Source: Mycolicibacterium thermoresistibile
GTDB taxonomy: Bacteria; Actinomycetota; Actinomycetes; Mycobacteriales; Mycobacteriaceae
Reading direction: 5' to 3'
Assembly (NCBI RefSeq): GCF_900187065.1
Contig: NZ_LT906483.1
Span: 1,178,001-1,242,000 of the forward strand
Length of the DNA stretch: 64,000 nt
The position numbers were made by a program, and so were the translations under genes. The notes under the pieces are model-generated. The model did not search any database and had not been told where the DNA came from. It saw nothing but the letters and a program-made list of their open reading frames with translations. Within the stretch, counting starts at the first letter, position 1, and each line of letters starts with the position of its first letter. Below, in pieces: positions 26,203 through 34,793 of the stretch.

Positions 26203-27483
26203 CTACTCGGGCCGCAGCCGGGACTCGACGAACGCCTCCAGCTTCTCCCACTGCTGCACCGCCTCGGCGTACGAACCGCGCGGCTTGCGTACCTTGTCCG
26301 GGGTGAGCACGTGGCCGACGAACCGGCCCAGCGCCGTGTCCGGCTTCAGGGTGTTCTCGACGATCTTGTCCTCGGCGTACTCACCGACGTCGCGGAGCAG
26401 TTCGACGGCCAGCTCCAGCTGATCCCGGTCGACGGCGTCGGGGCCGTCGCCGATGTCGTCGGCCAGGCCGGACAGTACGTAGACGTTGTCGTCGGTGACG
26501 TCGATCTCCAGCGAACCGTCGGTGGCCGCGGTGCGGATGTCGTCGTAGGTCGCCAGATCCGACAGGTCGTGGTCGTGCTCGTCGGCCAGGTAGCGGGCCA
26601 GCGCCCGTTCGGAGCCGAACACGCTGATGCGGCCGTTGCGGCCGAGGAACACCGGGGCCTCGTCCAGGTAGCAGCGCAGCGTGAAGAACGAACCCGACCG
26701 GGTGAGGATCTGGACCGGGTCGATGCCGACCTTGAGCCAGAAGTCCTCGTCGCTGCCGAGCACCACGGACTGGGCCTGACCCGCCAGCGCCGATGCCTCC
26801 TCCGGCTCGGCGGCGCTGTCCGGGTCGGCGGCGGTGGCCTCCTCCAGGGCCGAGTCGACGTCCGCGTCGGCGTCCGGCTCGGGATCGGGCTCCTGCAGTT
26901 CGGCGGCCGCCTTCTCGGAAGCGGCGGCATCGACCGGCGGAATGGAGACGATCTCGTCGATCGCGTCGATGACGGTGTCCCAGCCGCGGGCGATGACATT
27001 CGAGATCTCCGCCCACCGTTTGCGTCCGGAACGGCCCTTGAAGGCCTCCACCCCGCCGCCGACCAGGCTCAGCACCGGGTTTCCGTTGAAGAACTTGGTG
27101 ACCGCCGGCAGTTCGCACACCGAACCGATGGCCGACGCGATCGCCAGGGTCCGGCGCAGCGCGGCGACCGACTCCTCGGTGGGTTTCTCCGCGACCAGTT
27201 CCGGCACGCCGATCAGGTCGGCCTGACCGTCCTCGCCCGGGTTGAGCCGGTGCGCCGACCGCTCGGTGAGCTTCTGCCAGGCCGGGTGGTCGGTGAGGTC
27301 GTTGTCGTTGTCCGTCCGGACGAACGCGACCAGGTCCGCGACGGATTCGAAGGCGTACAGATCCTCGTCCTTGCCGAGGAACGCCTCCCACTCGTCGCCG
27401 GCGGCGCGCCAGCGCGGTGCCCACAGCGTGTAGAGGTCACCCTTGGTCAGACCGATCCGCAGCGGAACGATGTCAGCAGCCAT
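26203..27483 (-). CDS. Conserved mycobacterial protein of unknown function (Rv3311-like)
   Basis: A 426-residue soluble, acidic protein. The N-terminal ~150 residues (IVPLRIGLTKGDLYTLWAPRW...LLTDHPAW-like) and the C-terminal ~170 residues (VGIDPVQILTRSGSFFTLRCYL, ALARYLADEHDHDL) appear to be structured domains. They are linked by a low-complexity Asp/Glu/Ala segment (AAAELQEPDPEPDADADVD). Genome annotations often label the family primosomal protein, for which I see no support. Neighbourhood and length match M. tuberculosis Rv3311 (from memory). The ATG at 27483 is chosen over an upstream extension of 34 unconserved codons. Confidence 0.8.
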   Translation of the reverse strand: MAADIVPLRIGLTKGDLYTLWAPRWRAAGDEWEAFLGKDEDLYAFESVADLVAFVRTDNDNDLTDHPAWQKLTERSAHRLNPGEDGQADLIGVPELVAEKPTEESVAALRRTLAIASAIGSVCELPAVTKFFNGNPVLSLVGGGVEAFKGRSGRKRWAEISNVIARGWDTVIDAIDEIVSIPPVDAAASEKAAAELQEPDPEPDADADVDSALEEATAADPDSAAEPEEASALAGQAQSVVLGSDEDFWLKVGIDPVQILTRSGSFFTLRCYLDEAPVFLGRNGRISVFGSERALARYLADEHDHDLSDLATYDDIRTAATDGSLEIDVTDDNVYVLSGLADDIGDGPDAVDRDQLELAVELLRDVGEYAEDKIVENTLKPDTALGRFVGHVLTPDKVRKPRGSYAEAVQQWEKLEAFVESRLRPE

Positions 27484-27656
27484 GGCGCACAGCCTAACGA
27501 CGCCGATGTGAGGCATTCGACAGGCGGCACCGAAAACCCACGTCGCGCCGCAGGGCTTTGCATCGCACACCGTCCGGACCGGCATAATTGAACAACAGTT
27601 GAGTTAACTTTCGGATCGATGTGGGTAACTTTCTCCCCTGACGAGAGGACCTGCAG

Positions 27657-27848
27657 GTGAGCGGAAGCAGTGTCGGCACCGAGCCGGCATTCGACGATTT
27701 CGCCGCCCGGGAGGCAGACCAGGTCAAGTTCGTGACCGCCTGCCCCGGCTGCGGCTACCCGACGTTCGGACCCGATCTGTGCGCGTACTGCCGACCGGCC
27801 GACCTGGGCTCCGGGCGGCCGCTCGGCCTGGTTCCGCCCCCTAATTGA
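27657..27848 (+). CDS. Small zinc-ribbon protein
   Basis: A 63-residue protein with one four-cysteine knuckle, CPGCGYPTFGPDLCAYC, and an acidic N terminus. It could be a zinc-binding adaptor; no partner is obvious. GTG start preceded by a GAGAGGA sequence. The 173-base region upstream (27484-27656) is the AT-richest in this part (TTGAACAACAGTTGAGTTAA) and probably holds its promoter and that of the divergent Rv3311-like gene. The 3' end overlaps the YbaB-like gene by eight bases, convergently. Confidence 0.6.
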   Translation: MSGSSVGTEPAFDDFAAREADQVKFVTACPGCGYPTFGPDLCAYCRPADLGSGRPLGLVPPPN

Positions 27849-28188
27849 CCCCCAGCTGAGCGATCAGCTCCCTCACACTCCGGCACCGCCGCCGATGCAG
27901 ATCCTGCACGGCGGCGGTGCTCGTTTCGACGATCAGATCTCCGACCCGGCCCGGATCCAGCCGAGCCGCCGCCGGGGTCAGGGTCAACCCGATGAGGCAC
28001 CCGGTGTGGTCGACCTCGGCGGCGGCGTGGCCGCACGGCGACGCGGCGCGGCCGCGCACGGCCCCCAGCTCGTCGAGAGCGTCGTCGAGGATGGTCAACC
28101 GGGCGCGTGCCCGGGCCATCGCGGCGTCGAAGCGGCGCGCCTCCCCGAGGAGATGGGGCAGGCCGGAGACCGGACGGTCGGCTGTCAT
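27841..28188 (-). CDS. YbaB/EbfC-like protein of a type VII secretion-type cluster
   Basis: A 115-residue protein with a helical N terminus and the YbaB-like pattern HAAAEVDHTGCLIGLTLTPAAARLDP followed by GRVGDLIVETSTAAVQDLHRR. Mycobacterial proteins of this type are frequent in ESX-associated loci (EspL-like), where their role is chaperone-like or unknown. The start is coupled to the upstream 66-residue ORF through ATGA. It lies two genes away from the EspC-like/NlpC pair, which supports the ESX flavour. Confidence 0.7.
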   Translation of the reverse strand: MTADRPVSGLPHLLGEARRFDAAMARARARLTILDDALDELGAVRGRAASPCGHAAAEVDHTGCLIGLTLTPAAARLDPGRVGDLIVETSTAAVQDLHRRRCRSVRELIAQLGVN

Positions 28189-28385
28189 CGGTGAACCCGC
28201 CGGCACAGCGCGACGACGGTGGCGGCCACCGCGTCGGCGCCCCGGGCCAGCAGCGCGGGTGACACCTCGACGCGGACGGGACACCCGTCGGGCGACACCC
28301 ACACCCTGGTGCGGCTGTTCGGATCGACCACTTCGACGGCGTCGGGGACGGGGCCGACGACGCCGGCCGTGCGGATTTCGGCCAT
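28185..28385 (-). CDS. Small protein upstream of the YbaB-like gene
   Basis: A 66-residue protein: AEIRTAGVVGPVPDAVEVVD, RVWVSPDGCPVRVEVSPALLARGADAVAATVVALCRRV. It resembles the small beta-alpha partner proteins encoded beside YbaB-like genes in mycobacterial ESX-type loci (DUF2694-like), but I cannot assign it firmly. The stop overlaps the next start as ATGA, so the two form a bicistronic unit. The open frame goes further upstream (to 28574); I stop at the first ATG of the conserved-looking part. Confidence 0.55.
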   Translation of the reverse strand: MAEIRTAGVVGPVPDAVEVVDPNSRTRVWVSPDGCPVRVEVSPALLARGADAVAATVVALCRRVHR

Positions 28386-28464
28386 ACAGATTTCGACGTC
28401 GTGAACCGTCCGACGGATCCCGCCACGCTGAATGTCCTCGGGGGAGCGACGCGGGGAGGACGAC

Positions 28465-28917
28465 ATGGACGCGTACCGGAGGGTGCTGGTCGGCACCGAC
28501 GGCTCGGAGACGTCGTTGCGTGCGGTGGACCGGGCGGCCGGTATGGCGGCCGCCACGGGCGCGACGCTGATCATCGCGACCGGCTATATCGGCCACGAGG
28601 ATGATCTGCGCGCCGCCGATGTCCTCGGCGACGAGGGCTACATGGTGCGCGGGAAGGCGCCGTTCTACGGCATTCTGCGCGACGCGCACGCCCGGGCCCG
28701 CGCCGCCGGGGCGACCGATGTCGAGGAACGGTCCATCGAGGGCGCGCCGGTCCAGGCGCTGGTGAACCTGGCCGAGAAGGAGGAGGCCGACCTGTTGGTG
28801 GTCGGCGACGTGGGTCTGCACGCGCGCAACGCCATCCTGGCGCGGCTGTTCAGCGTCCCCGGCCAGGTGTCGATCCGGGCCGACACCGATGTGCTGATCG
28901 TGCACACCAGCGACTGA
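28465..28917 (+). CDS. Universal stress protein family
   Basis: A 150-residue single Usp domain: RVLVGTDGSETSLRAVDRAAGMA at the N terminus, ADLLVVGDVGLHARNAILARLFSVPGQVSIRADTDVLIVHT at the C terminus. The G-2x-G-9x-G(S/T) ATP motif is represented by GDVGLHARNAILARLFSVPGQ with substitutions, so ATP binding is uncertain. The start follows GGGGAGGA. It is divergent from the YbaB-like pair and convergent with the NlpC gene (adjacent stops). Confidence 0.88.
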   Translation: MDAYRRVLVGTDGSETSLRAVDRAAGMAAATGATLIIATGYIGHEDDLRAADVLGDEGYMVRGKAPFYGILRDAHARARAAGATDVEERSIEGAPVQALVNLAEKEEADLLVVGDVGLHARNAILARLFSVPGQVSIRADTDVLIVHTSD

Positions 28918-30033
28918 TCATCCCGTCGGCCGCCAGAAACCCTGAAACCCCTGGCCGGCGTTGGTGGTTCGGATCGGGGACAGCTTCACCGGGTCACCGG
29001 CCTCGATCATCATCCCGTTCCCGACCACCATCGCCACATGACCGTCCCACACGGCCAGATCGCCGGGAAGCAGCGCACCCGCGTCGACGGCGGCGCCCAC
29101 GTCCTGCTCCTGGGCCAGCCGCGGGAGCTGCAGTCCCGCCTGCTGATACGCCCACTGCGTCAGACCGCTGCAATCCAGCCCGACACCGGGGGTGGTGCCG
29201 CCCCACTGATAGGGCACACCCAGCTGGGTGAGGGCGTGCCGCACCGCGTCGGCGGCGACGGCGTTGGGCGCGGTCACCGTGCTGCCGTCGGGCAGCCGCA
29301 CCGCCACCCCGACACCGAACGCCGCCGGATCCGCCGGCCGGGCCGCGCTGTCGGGACGGTCGGTGGCCAGACCGACCAGCTCGGCCAGGCCGCGTGCGGC
29401 GCCACCGCCCAGACCCGATCCGGCCGCTCCGCCGGGAGACACCGACGGCAGACCGCCGAGACCGGATCCCATACCGCCGAGAGGTGGGCTCCCGCCGGTG
29501 AACCCGGACGGGACGGTCCGGGCCGACGGCGGCGTGCCGGCCGGATCGGTCAGTGCGGTCGCATGCCGTGCCAGGTCGGTGTGCAGGTCGTCCACCACGC
29601 CGAGCGCCTCGGCCAGCGCCTGCCTGGCCTCGGCGATCAGTTCCGCGGCGACGCCCGGTTCGTCGAGGTGTGCTTCCAGGGCGCCGGCGCGGGCCTCGAA
29701 CCGCTCGATGATCACCCGTAACCGGGCCGCGGCATCGGAGATCGCGACGGCGGCGGTGTCGGTGGTCGCGGCCAGCCGGGCGGCGGCGTCGGCCAGTGCG
29801 ACCGCGATGCGGCCGGTGCCGGCCACGACGTCGGCCGCCTGCGCGGCGGCGGCGCCCTGCCAGTGCGGTTCGGTCTGCCGCCAGTCGGCCCGGACGGCGG
29901 CGGCCGTCTCGGTCAGCGCGTCCCGTGCGGCGGTGAGCACCGCAACCGGCGGCGAACCGGTTCCGCCCGGTCCGAGCAGCGTCTGCAGTTCCCGCAGCGG
30001 CGCCGTCAGCGCGGCGGTGAGCGGGCCCGGCAT
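28918..30033 (-). CDS. NlpC/P60 peptidoglycan endopeptidase with WxG-type N-terminal domain
   Basis: A 371-residue protein. The C-terminal ~115 residues form a C40 peptidase domain: LTQLGVPYQWGGTTPGVGLDCSGLTQWAYQQ (catalytic Cys), LLPGDLAVWDGHVAMVVGNGMM (catalytic His). The N-terminal ~150 residues are helical, carry HWQGAAAAQAADVV (a W-x-G turn) and lack a signal peptide. A Gly/Pro-rich linker joins them. The WxG helical hairpin and the EspC-like gene four bases upstream suggest export by a type VII system rather than Sec, unlike RipA/RipB. Likely role: cleavage of peptidoglycan stem peptides. Confidence 0.88.
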   Translation of the reverse strand: MPGPLTAALTAPLRELQTLLGPGGTGSPPVAVLTAARDALTETAAAVRADWRQTEPHWQGAAAAQAADVVAGTGRIAVALADAAARLAATTDTAAVAISDAAARLRVIIERFEARAGALEAHLDEPGVAAELIAEARQALAEALGVVDDLHTDLARHATALTDPAGTPPSARTVPSGFTGGSPPLGGMGSGLGGLPSVSPGGAAGSGLGGGAARGLAELVGLATDRPDSAARPADPAAFGVGVAVRLPDGSTVTAPNAVAADAVRHALTQLGVPYQWGGTTPGVGLDCSGLTQWAYQQAGLQLPRLAQEQDVGAAVDAGALLPGDLAVWDGHVAMVVGNGMMIEAGDPVKLSPIRTTNAGQGFQGFWRPTG

Positions 30034-30037
30034 CCCG

Positions 30038-30352
30038 CTACCCCTCGAGGTCGGCCACCGGTGCGGTCAACCGGCGCCGGACGCGGATCTCGGCCCCGGT
30101 GTAGGCCCGGGCGGTGGTGTGCGCGGCGGCGGCGCCCGCGTCGACCCGCCGGGCGAGGACGGTCACGTCGGCCGCCTGCTGCGCCGCGGCGTCGGCCAGG
30201 GCCGCCAGAAACCTGGCGCCCACCGCGCCGAACACCGGTGCGGCGGCGGTCAGCGGCAGCATCGACACCGCCGCGGCGACGGCGTCGAGTTCGGCGGCCT
30301 GCCGGATACCGGCCCGGCCGAAGCGGTCGATGATCTGGGTGTCGGCGCGCAT
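30038..30352 (-). CDS. EspC-like (DUF2580) small helical protein
   Basis: A 104-residue protein of the EspC/DUF2580 type: [28 protein letters not shown], then helices with [23 protein letters not shown]. EspC proteins are ESX-1 secretion-associated substrates that form helical hairpins. The YTGAE near the C terminus is reminiscent of a YxxxD/E export signal. It lies four bases upstream of the WxG-NlpC gene and probably forms a co-exported pair with it. Divergent from upp. Confidence 0.72.
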   Translation of the reverse strand: MRADTQIIDRFGRAGIRQAAELDAVAAAVSMLPLTAAAPVFGAVGARFLAALADAAAQQAADVTVLARRVDAGAAAAHTTARAYTGAEIRVRRRLTAPVADLEG

Positions 30353-30435
30353 GCGAAGTACGACGGCGCGCCACGCGGATCGGTTCCCGGGAGGATCTGC
30401 GCCCGGCGGACGCCGCGGCTATAGGGTTTCGGCTC

Positions 30436-31059
30436 ATGAAGGTGCGCATCGTCGATCACCCGCTCGCCGCGACCCGGTTGACCACCCTTCGCGACGCCCG
30501 GACCGACAACGCCACCTTCCGTGCCGCGTTGCGCGACCTCACCGTGATGCTGGTGTATGAAGCCACCCGCGACATCGCCACCGACACGATCCCGGTTCTC
30601 ACCCCGCTCGCCGAGACGACCGGATGCCGATTGGCCAACCCGCCGCTGCTGGTCCCGGTGCTGCGCGCCGGGCTGGGCATGGTGGATCAGGCGCACGCCC
30701 TGATCCCGGAAGCCCAGGTCGGCTTCGTCGGGGTGGCGCGGGACGAGCAGACCCACCGGCCGGTGCCCTACCTGGAATCGCTTCCCGGGGATCTGAGCGA
30801 CCGGCCGGTGTTGGTGCTCGACCCGATGCTGGCGACCGGCGGGTCCATGGTGCACACCCTCAAGCTGCTGCAGGAACGCAACGCCGTGGACATCACCGCG
30901 CTGTGCGTCGTCGCAGCGCCCGAGGGGTTGGCCGCGGTCGAGCAGGTCAGGCCGGATCTGCGGCTGTTCACCGCCGCCGTGGACGAGCGGCTCAACGAGA
31001 TCGCGTTCATCGTGCCGGGTCTCGGCGACGCCGGTGATCGGCAGTTCGGGCCGCGTTAG
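30436..31059 (+). CDS. upp: Uracil phosphoribosyltransferase
   Basis: Converts uracil plus PRPP to UMP (pyrimidine salvage). The 207-residue type I PRTase has [20 protein letters not shown], the PRPP-binding loop [21 protein letters not shown] and the uracil-specific [14 protein letters not shown] at the C terminus. A normal-length enzyme. In M. tuberculosis it is Rv3309c, next to pmmB, as here. Confidence 0.96.
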   Translation: MKVRIVDHPLAATRLTTLRDARTDNATFRAALRDLTVMLVYEATRDIATDTIPVLTPLAETTGCRLANPPLLVPVLRAGLGMVDQAHALIPEAQVGFVGVARDEQTHRPVPYLESLPGDLSDRPVLVLDPMLATGGSMVHTLKLLQERNAVDITALCVVAAPEGLAAVEQVRPDLRLFTAAVDERLNEIAFIVPGLGDAGDRQFGPR

Positions 31060-31086
31060 GCGCCGAGACCGGCCCACCCGGCCCGG

Positions 31087-32730
31087 CTACCACTGATCGA
31101 CGGTGGCGACCAGCTCGTCCTGCAACTCCCGGGCCCGGGCGCGGGCGATGTCGAGATCCTCGTCGTCATGGCAGGAGCGGCGAACCTCGAAGTAGAACTT
31201 CACCTTCGGCTCGGTGCCCGACGGCCGCACCACCACCCGCACCGCGGTGTCGGCGGTGCCGCCCTCGAAGATCAGCGCATCGGTGCGGCGGGCACCCTCG
31301 GCCCGTGCCAGATCGGTGACCGTCACCGGGAATCCGGTCAGTTCCGTCGGGGGCCGGCGGCGCAGCCGATCCAGCATCGCCGCGGCCTGATCCGGATCCT
31401 CGACCCGGCGGGACGACGCGGTCGTGGTGTGCACCCCGAACCGGCGGGCCAGGTCGTCGAGCGCATCGAGGACGGTGCGGCCCTGCGCGCGCAGCGCCGC
31501 CACCAGATCACAGCACAGCACCGCCGCGCTGATGCCGTCCTTGTCACGCACCGCCGACGGGTCCACACAGTGCCCGATCGCCTCCTCGTAGGCGTAGACC
31601 AGACTGCTGCCCGGCAGGTCGGCGTCGGCGCGGACCAGCCACTTGAACCCGGTCAGGGTCTCCACGTGCCGCGCTCCGTGCGCGTCGGCGATCGCGGCCA
31701 GCATCCGTGACGACACCACGGTGCTGGCCACCAAGGTCGATGTGGTCACCGGCCCGTCGTCGAGCTGCGCCAGGATGTAATCCCCGAGCAGCCAACCGGT
31801 TTCATCACCGGACAGCATCCGCCACCCGGTCGGGGTGGGAATGCCGACCGCGCACCGGTCGGCGTCCGGGTCCAGCGCGATGGCGATCTCGGCGTCCACC
31901 TCGGCGGCCAGTTTCAGCACCGCCTCGACGGCGGCCGGCTCCTCGGGGTTGGGGGACGGCACGGTCGGGAAGTCCGGGTCCGGGGCGAACTGGCTCTCCA
32001 CCACGTGGACGTCGGTGCAGCCGGCCCGGACCAGCGCGTCCATCACGAACTCGCCACCCACCCCGTGCAGCGGTGTCAGCGCCACCCGCACCGGGTCGTG
32101 GGTGCGGCGCACGTGGGCCGCCCGCTCGACGTAGCGCTGAATCACGTCCACCCCCGACGGTTCGACCGGGCGGCGGGAGATCTCATCGGCATGCGGGGCG
32201 TCGGCCATCGCCTCCTCGATCTCCCGGTCGACCGGCGACACGATCGGCAGTCCGCCCTCGAAATAGACCTTGTAGCCGTTGTCGGTGGCCGGATTGTGCG
32301 AGGCGGTGATCTGGATGCCGGCCGCGGCGCGGTTGTGCCGCACCGCGAACGCCAACACCGGGGTGGGCACCGCGGTGAACATCAACGTCACCGAGAAACC
32401 TTCGGCAGCAAGCACTTCGGCTGCCGCCAGGGCGAACTCGTCGGAGTGGTGGCGGGCGTCGCGGCCGACGATCACCCCGGAGCCGGCGTGCCCGCGGGCC
32501 TTGAGCACCTGTGCCACCGCCCAGGTCGCCCGCAGCACCACCGCCAGGTTCATCCCGGCCGGGCCACCGCGCAGTGGGCCGCGCAACCCCGCGGTGCCGA
32601 ACCGCAGCGGGCGGGCGAACCGCCGTTCGAGCTCCTCGGGGCTGCACGCCCGGAGCTCGGCGGCGGTCACGGGGTCGGGGTCGTGGGCGATCCAGTCCTG
32701 GACCGCCGATGACGTCCGCTGCGCAGTCAT
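31087..32730 (-). CDS. pmmB: Phosphomannomutase/phosphoglucomutase family (alpha-D-phosphohexomutase)
   Basis: A 547-residue phosphohexomutase with the phosphoserine loop ITASHNPATDNGYKVYF, the sugar/metal loop ALDPDADRCAVG, the sugar loop YEEAIGHCVDP and the phosphate-contact RPSGTEPKVKFYFE. The length fits the long PGM2-like class, which may work on phosphopentoses as well as hexoses. The deoD-pmmB neighbourhood therefore suggests processing of (deoxy)ribose-1-phosphate released by nucleoside phosphorolysis. ATG at 32730 chosen; the frame stays open 17 codons upstream. It follows deoD by 47 bases. Confidence 0.92.
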   Translation of the reverse strand: MTAQRTSSAVQDWIAHDPDPVTAAELRACSPEELERRFARPLRFGTAGLRGPLRGGPAGMNLAVVLRATWAVAQVLKARGHAGSGVIVGRDARHHSDEFALAAAEVLAAEGFSVTLMFTAVPTPVLAFAVRHNRAAAGIQITASHNPATDNGYKVYFEGGLPIVSPVDREIEEAMADAPHADEISRRPVEPSGVDVIQRYVERAAHVRRTHDPVRVALTPLHGVGGEFVMDALVRAGCTDVHVVESQFAPDPDFPTVPSPNPEEPAAVEAVLKLAAEVDAEIAIALDPDADRCAVGIPTPTGWRMLSGDETGWLLGDYILAQLDDGPVTTSTLVASTVVSSRMLAAIADAHGARHVETLTGFKWLVRADADLPGSSLVYAYEEAIGHCVDPSAVRDKDGISAAVLCCDLVAALRAQGRTVLDALDDLARRFGVHTTTASSRRVEDPDQAAAMLDRLRRRPPTELTGFPVTVTDLARAEGARRTDALIFEGGTADTAVRVVVRPSGTEPKVKFYFEVRRSCHDDEDLDIARARARELQDELVATVDQW

Positions 32731-32777
32731 AGCGTCAGTGTGCCCGGTTTGACCCCGCCGTATGCCGATCCACCGGG

Positions 32778-33572
32778 TCACATCGCGGCGATCACCGTCG
32801 CCAGCAGGGCGCCCATCCGGGCGGCCGACTCGCGTCCGGCGGCGAGCACGTCGGCATGGCTCAGCGGCTCACCGGTCATCCCGGCGGCCAGGTTCGTCAC
32901 CAGCGACAGGCCGAGCACCTGCGCCCCGGCGGCGCGCGCGGCGATGGTCTCGTGCACGGTCGACATGCCGACCAGGTCGGCGCCCAGCGTGCGCAGCATC
33001 CGGATCTCGGCGGGGGTCTCGTAGTGCGGTCCCGGCAGCCCGGCGTAGACCCCTTCGGCCAGCGACGGGTCGATGCCCAGCGCGATTCTGCGCAGCCGCG
33101 GCGAGTAGGCGTCGACCAGGTCGACGAACTGCGGGCCGACCAGCGGGGAGCGGGCGGTCAGGTTGAGGTGATCGCTGATCAGCACCGGTTGCCCGACGGT
33201 GAAGTCCTCCCGCAGTCCGCCGGCGGCGTTGGTGAGCACCACGGTGTGCACCCCGCTCGCGCAGGCGGCCCGCACCGGGTGCACGACATGGCTCAGGTCG
33301 TGCCCCTCGTAGGCATGGATCCGGCCGATCAGCACCAGCGCCCGGTGCTCGCCGATTCGCGTGCTCATCAGCTGTCCCCGGTGCCCGGCGGCGGTCGGTG
33401 GGGTGAAACCGGGCAGCTCGGCCATCGGCACCGTCGCGACCGGTTCGCCGAGCTCGGTGACGGCCGGCGCCCAGCCCGAGCCGAGCACCACCGCCACGTC
33501 GTGATGCGGCACCCCGGTGCGGTCCGCGATGGCGGCGGCGGCCTGTGTCGCCGCGGTGTCCGGATCGGTCAC
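32778..33572 (-). CDS. deoD: Purine nucleoside phosphorylase
   Basis: Phosphorolyses purine (deoxy)nucleosides. The 264-residue trimeric-class PNP carries [61 protein letters not shown] and LVTNLAAGM, the full set of phosphate, purine and ribose contacts. GTG start. It is the first gene of deoD-pmmB, divergent from amiB1, and is the partner of cdd/deoA/add/upp in nucleoside salvage. Although called deoD in mycobacteria, it is of the PunA/trimeric type. Confidence 0.94.
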   Translation of the reverse strand: MTDPDTAATQAAAAIADRTGVPHHDVAVVLGSGWAPAVTELGEPVATVPMAELPGFTPPTAAGHRGQLMSTRIGEHRALVLIGRIHAYEGHDLSHVVHPVRAACASGVHTVVLTNAAGGLREDFTVGQPVLISDHLNLTARSPLVGPQFVDLVDAYSPRLRRIALGIDPSLAEGVYAGLPGPHYETPAEIRMLRTLGADLVGMSTVHETIAARAAGAQVLGLSLVTNLAAGMTGEPLSHADVLAAGRESAARMGALLATVIAAM

Positions 33573-33608
33573 GGACGGCAGCCTAACCGGCAGTGAGATA
33601 CTGCGGTA

Positions 33609-34793
33609 ATGCCCACCGTCACCGCGTCCTCAGTTGTGGAAGACGCGGTCCGTCGGCGCCGGGGTGACCTGGTGGAACTGTCGCACGCCATCCATGCCGA
33701 ACCGGAGCTGGCGTTCGCCGAACACCGCAGCTGCGCCAAGACGCAGGCGCTGGTCGCCGAGCGCGGGTTCGACATCACCGCCCGGGCCGGCGGGCTGGAC
33801 ACCGCATTCCGCGCCGATTACGGCAGCGGCGATCTGGTGGTGGGGATCTGCGCCGAATACGACGCCCTGCCCGGCATCGGGCACGCCTGCGGGCACAACA
33901 TCATCGCCGCCTCCGCGGTCGGCGCCGCGTTGGCGTTGGCCGAGGTGGCCGAGGGTCTCGGGCTGACGGTGGCGCTGATCGGCACGCCGGCCGAGGAGGT
34001 CGGCGGCGGCAAGGCGCTGCTGCTGCGGGCCGGGGTGTTCGACGACGTCGCGGCCGCGGTGATGCTGCACCCCGGGCCGGTCGACATCGCCGCGGCCCGG
34101 TCGCTGGCGTTGTCGGAGGTCGCGGTCAGCTACACCGGCCGGGAGGCGCATGCCGCGGTCGCCCCGCACATGGGGGTGAACGCCGCGGACGCCGTCACCG
34201 TCGCGCAGGTCGCGATCGGCCTGCTGCGTCAGCACCTCGAGCCCGGACAGCAGGTGCACGGCATCGTCACCGACGGCGGGCAGGCGACCAATGTCATCCC
34301 CGCACATGCCGGAATGACCTACACGATGCGCGCCCCGCACGCGGCGGCACTGCGGGCTCTGGAACGGCGGATGGCCGACTGTTTCGCCGCCGGGGCGCTG
34401 GCCACCGGATGTTCGCACACGGTGACCGAGACGTCGCCGCCCTACGATGAGCTGGCGCCGGATCCGTGGCTGGCGGAGGTGTTCCGCACCGAGATGGTGC
34501 GGATGGGCCGGGCGCCGGTGCCCGCCGAGGTCGAGGCGACGATCCCGTTGGGCAGCACCGACATGGGCAATGTGACGCAGGTGATGCCCGGGATCCATCC
34601 GGTCGTCGGGATCGACTCCGGCGGCGCGGCCATCCATCAACCCGAATTCGCCGCGGCGGCGGTGAGCCCGAGCGCGGACCGGGCGGTGGTCGAGGGGGCG
34701 GTGATGCTGGCCCGCACGGTGGTGCGGTTGGCCGAGACCCCCGCCGAGCGGGACCGGGTGCTGCAGCGTCGGGAAGCGAGGCGGACGTCATGA
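33609..34793 (+). CDS. amiB1: M20-family amidohydrolase
   Basis: A 394-residue metallopeptidase-type amidohydrolase (M20D, AbgB-like). Metal-site residues are seen in [16 protein letters not shown] (His-Asp-equivalent region), [15 protein letters not shown] (catalytic Glu) and the dimerisation-domain [20 protein letters not shown]. The closing [17 protein letters not shown] is the AbgB-type signature. Probable substrate: N-acyl amino acids or p-aminobenzoyl-glutamate-like amides. The stop overlaps the amiA1 ATG by four bases. This is the first gene of the pair known in M. tuberculosis as amiB1-amiA1. Confidence 0.9.
   Translation: MPTVTASSVVEDAVRRRRGDLVELSHAIHAEPELAFAEHRSCAKTQALVAERGFDITARAGGLDTAFRADYGSGDLVVGICAEYDALPGIGHACGHNIIAASAVGAALALAEVAEGLGLTVALIGTPAEEVGGGKALLLRAGVFDDVAAAVMLHPGPVDIAAARSLALSEVAVSYTGREAHAAVAPHMGVNAADAVTVAQVAIGLLRQHLEPGQQVHGIVTDGGQATNVIPAHAGMTYTMRAPHAAALRALERRMADCFAAGALATGCSHTVTETSPPYDELAPDPWLAEVFRTEMVRMGRAPVPAEVEATIPLGSTDMGNVTQVMPGIHPVVGIDSGGAAIHQPEFAAAAVSPSADRAVVEGAVMLARTVVRLAETPAERDRVLQRREARRTS

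Noticed and set aside
26203..27483. Primosomal protein function for the Rv3311-like gene
   Set aside because: No helicase, zinc-finger or PriA-like motif is visible; the label in databases seems unsupported.
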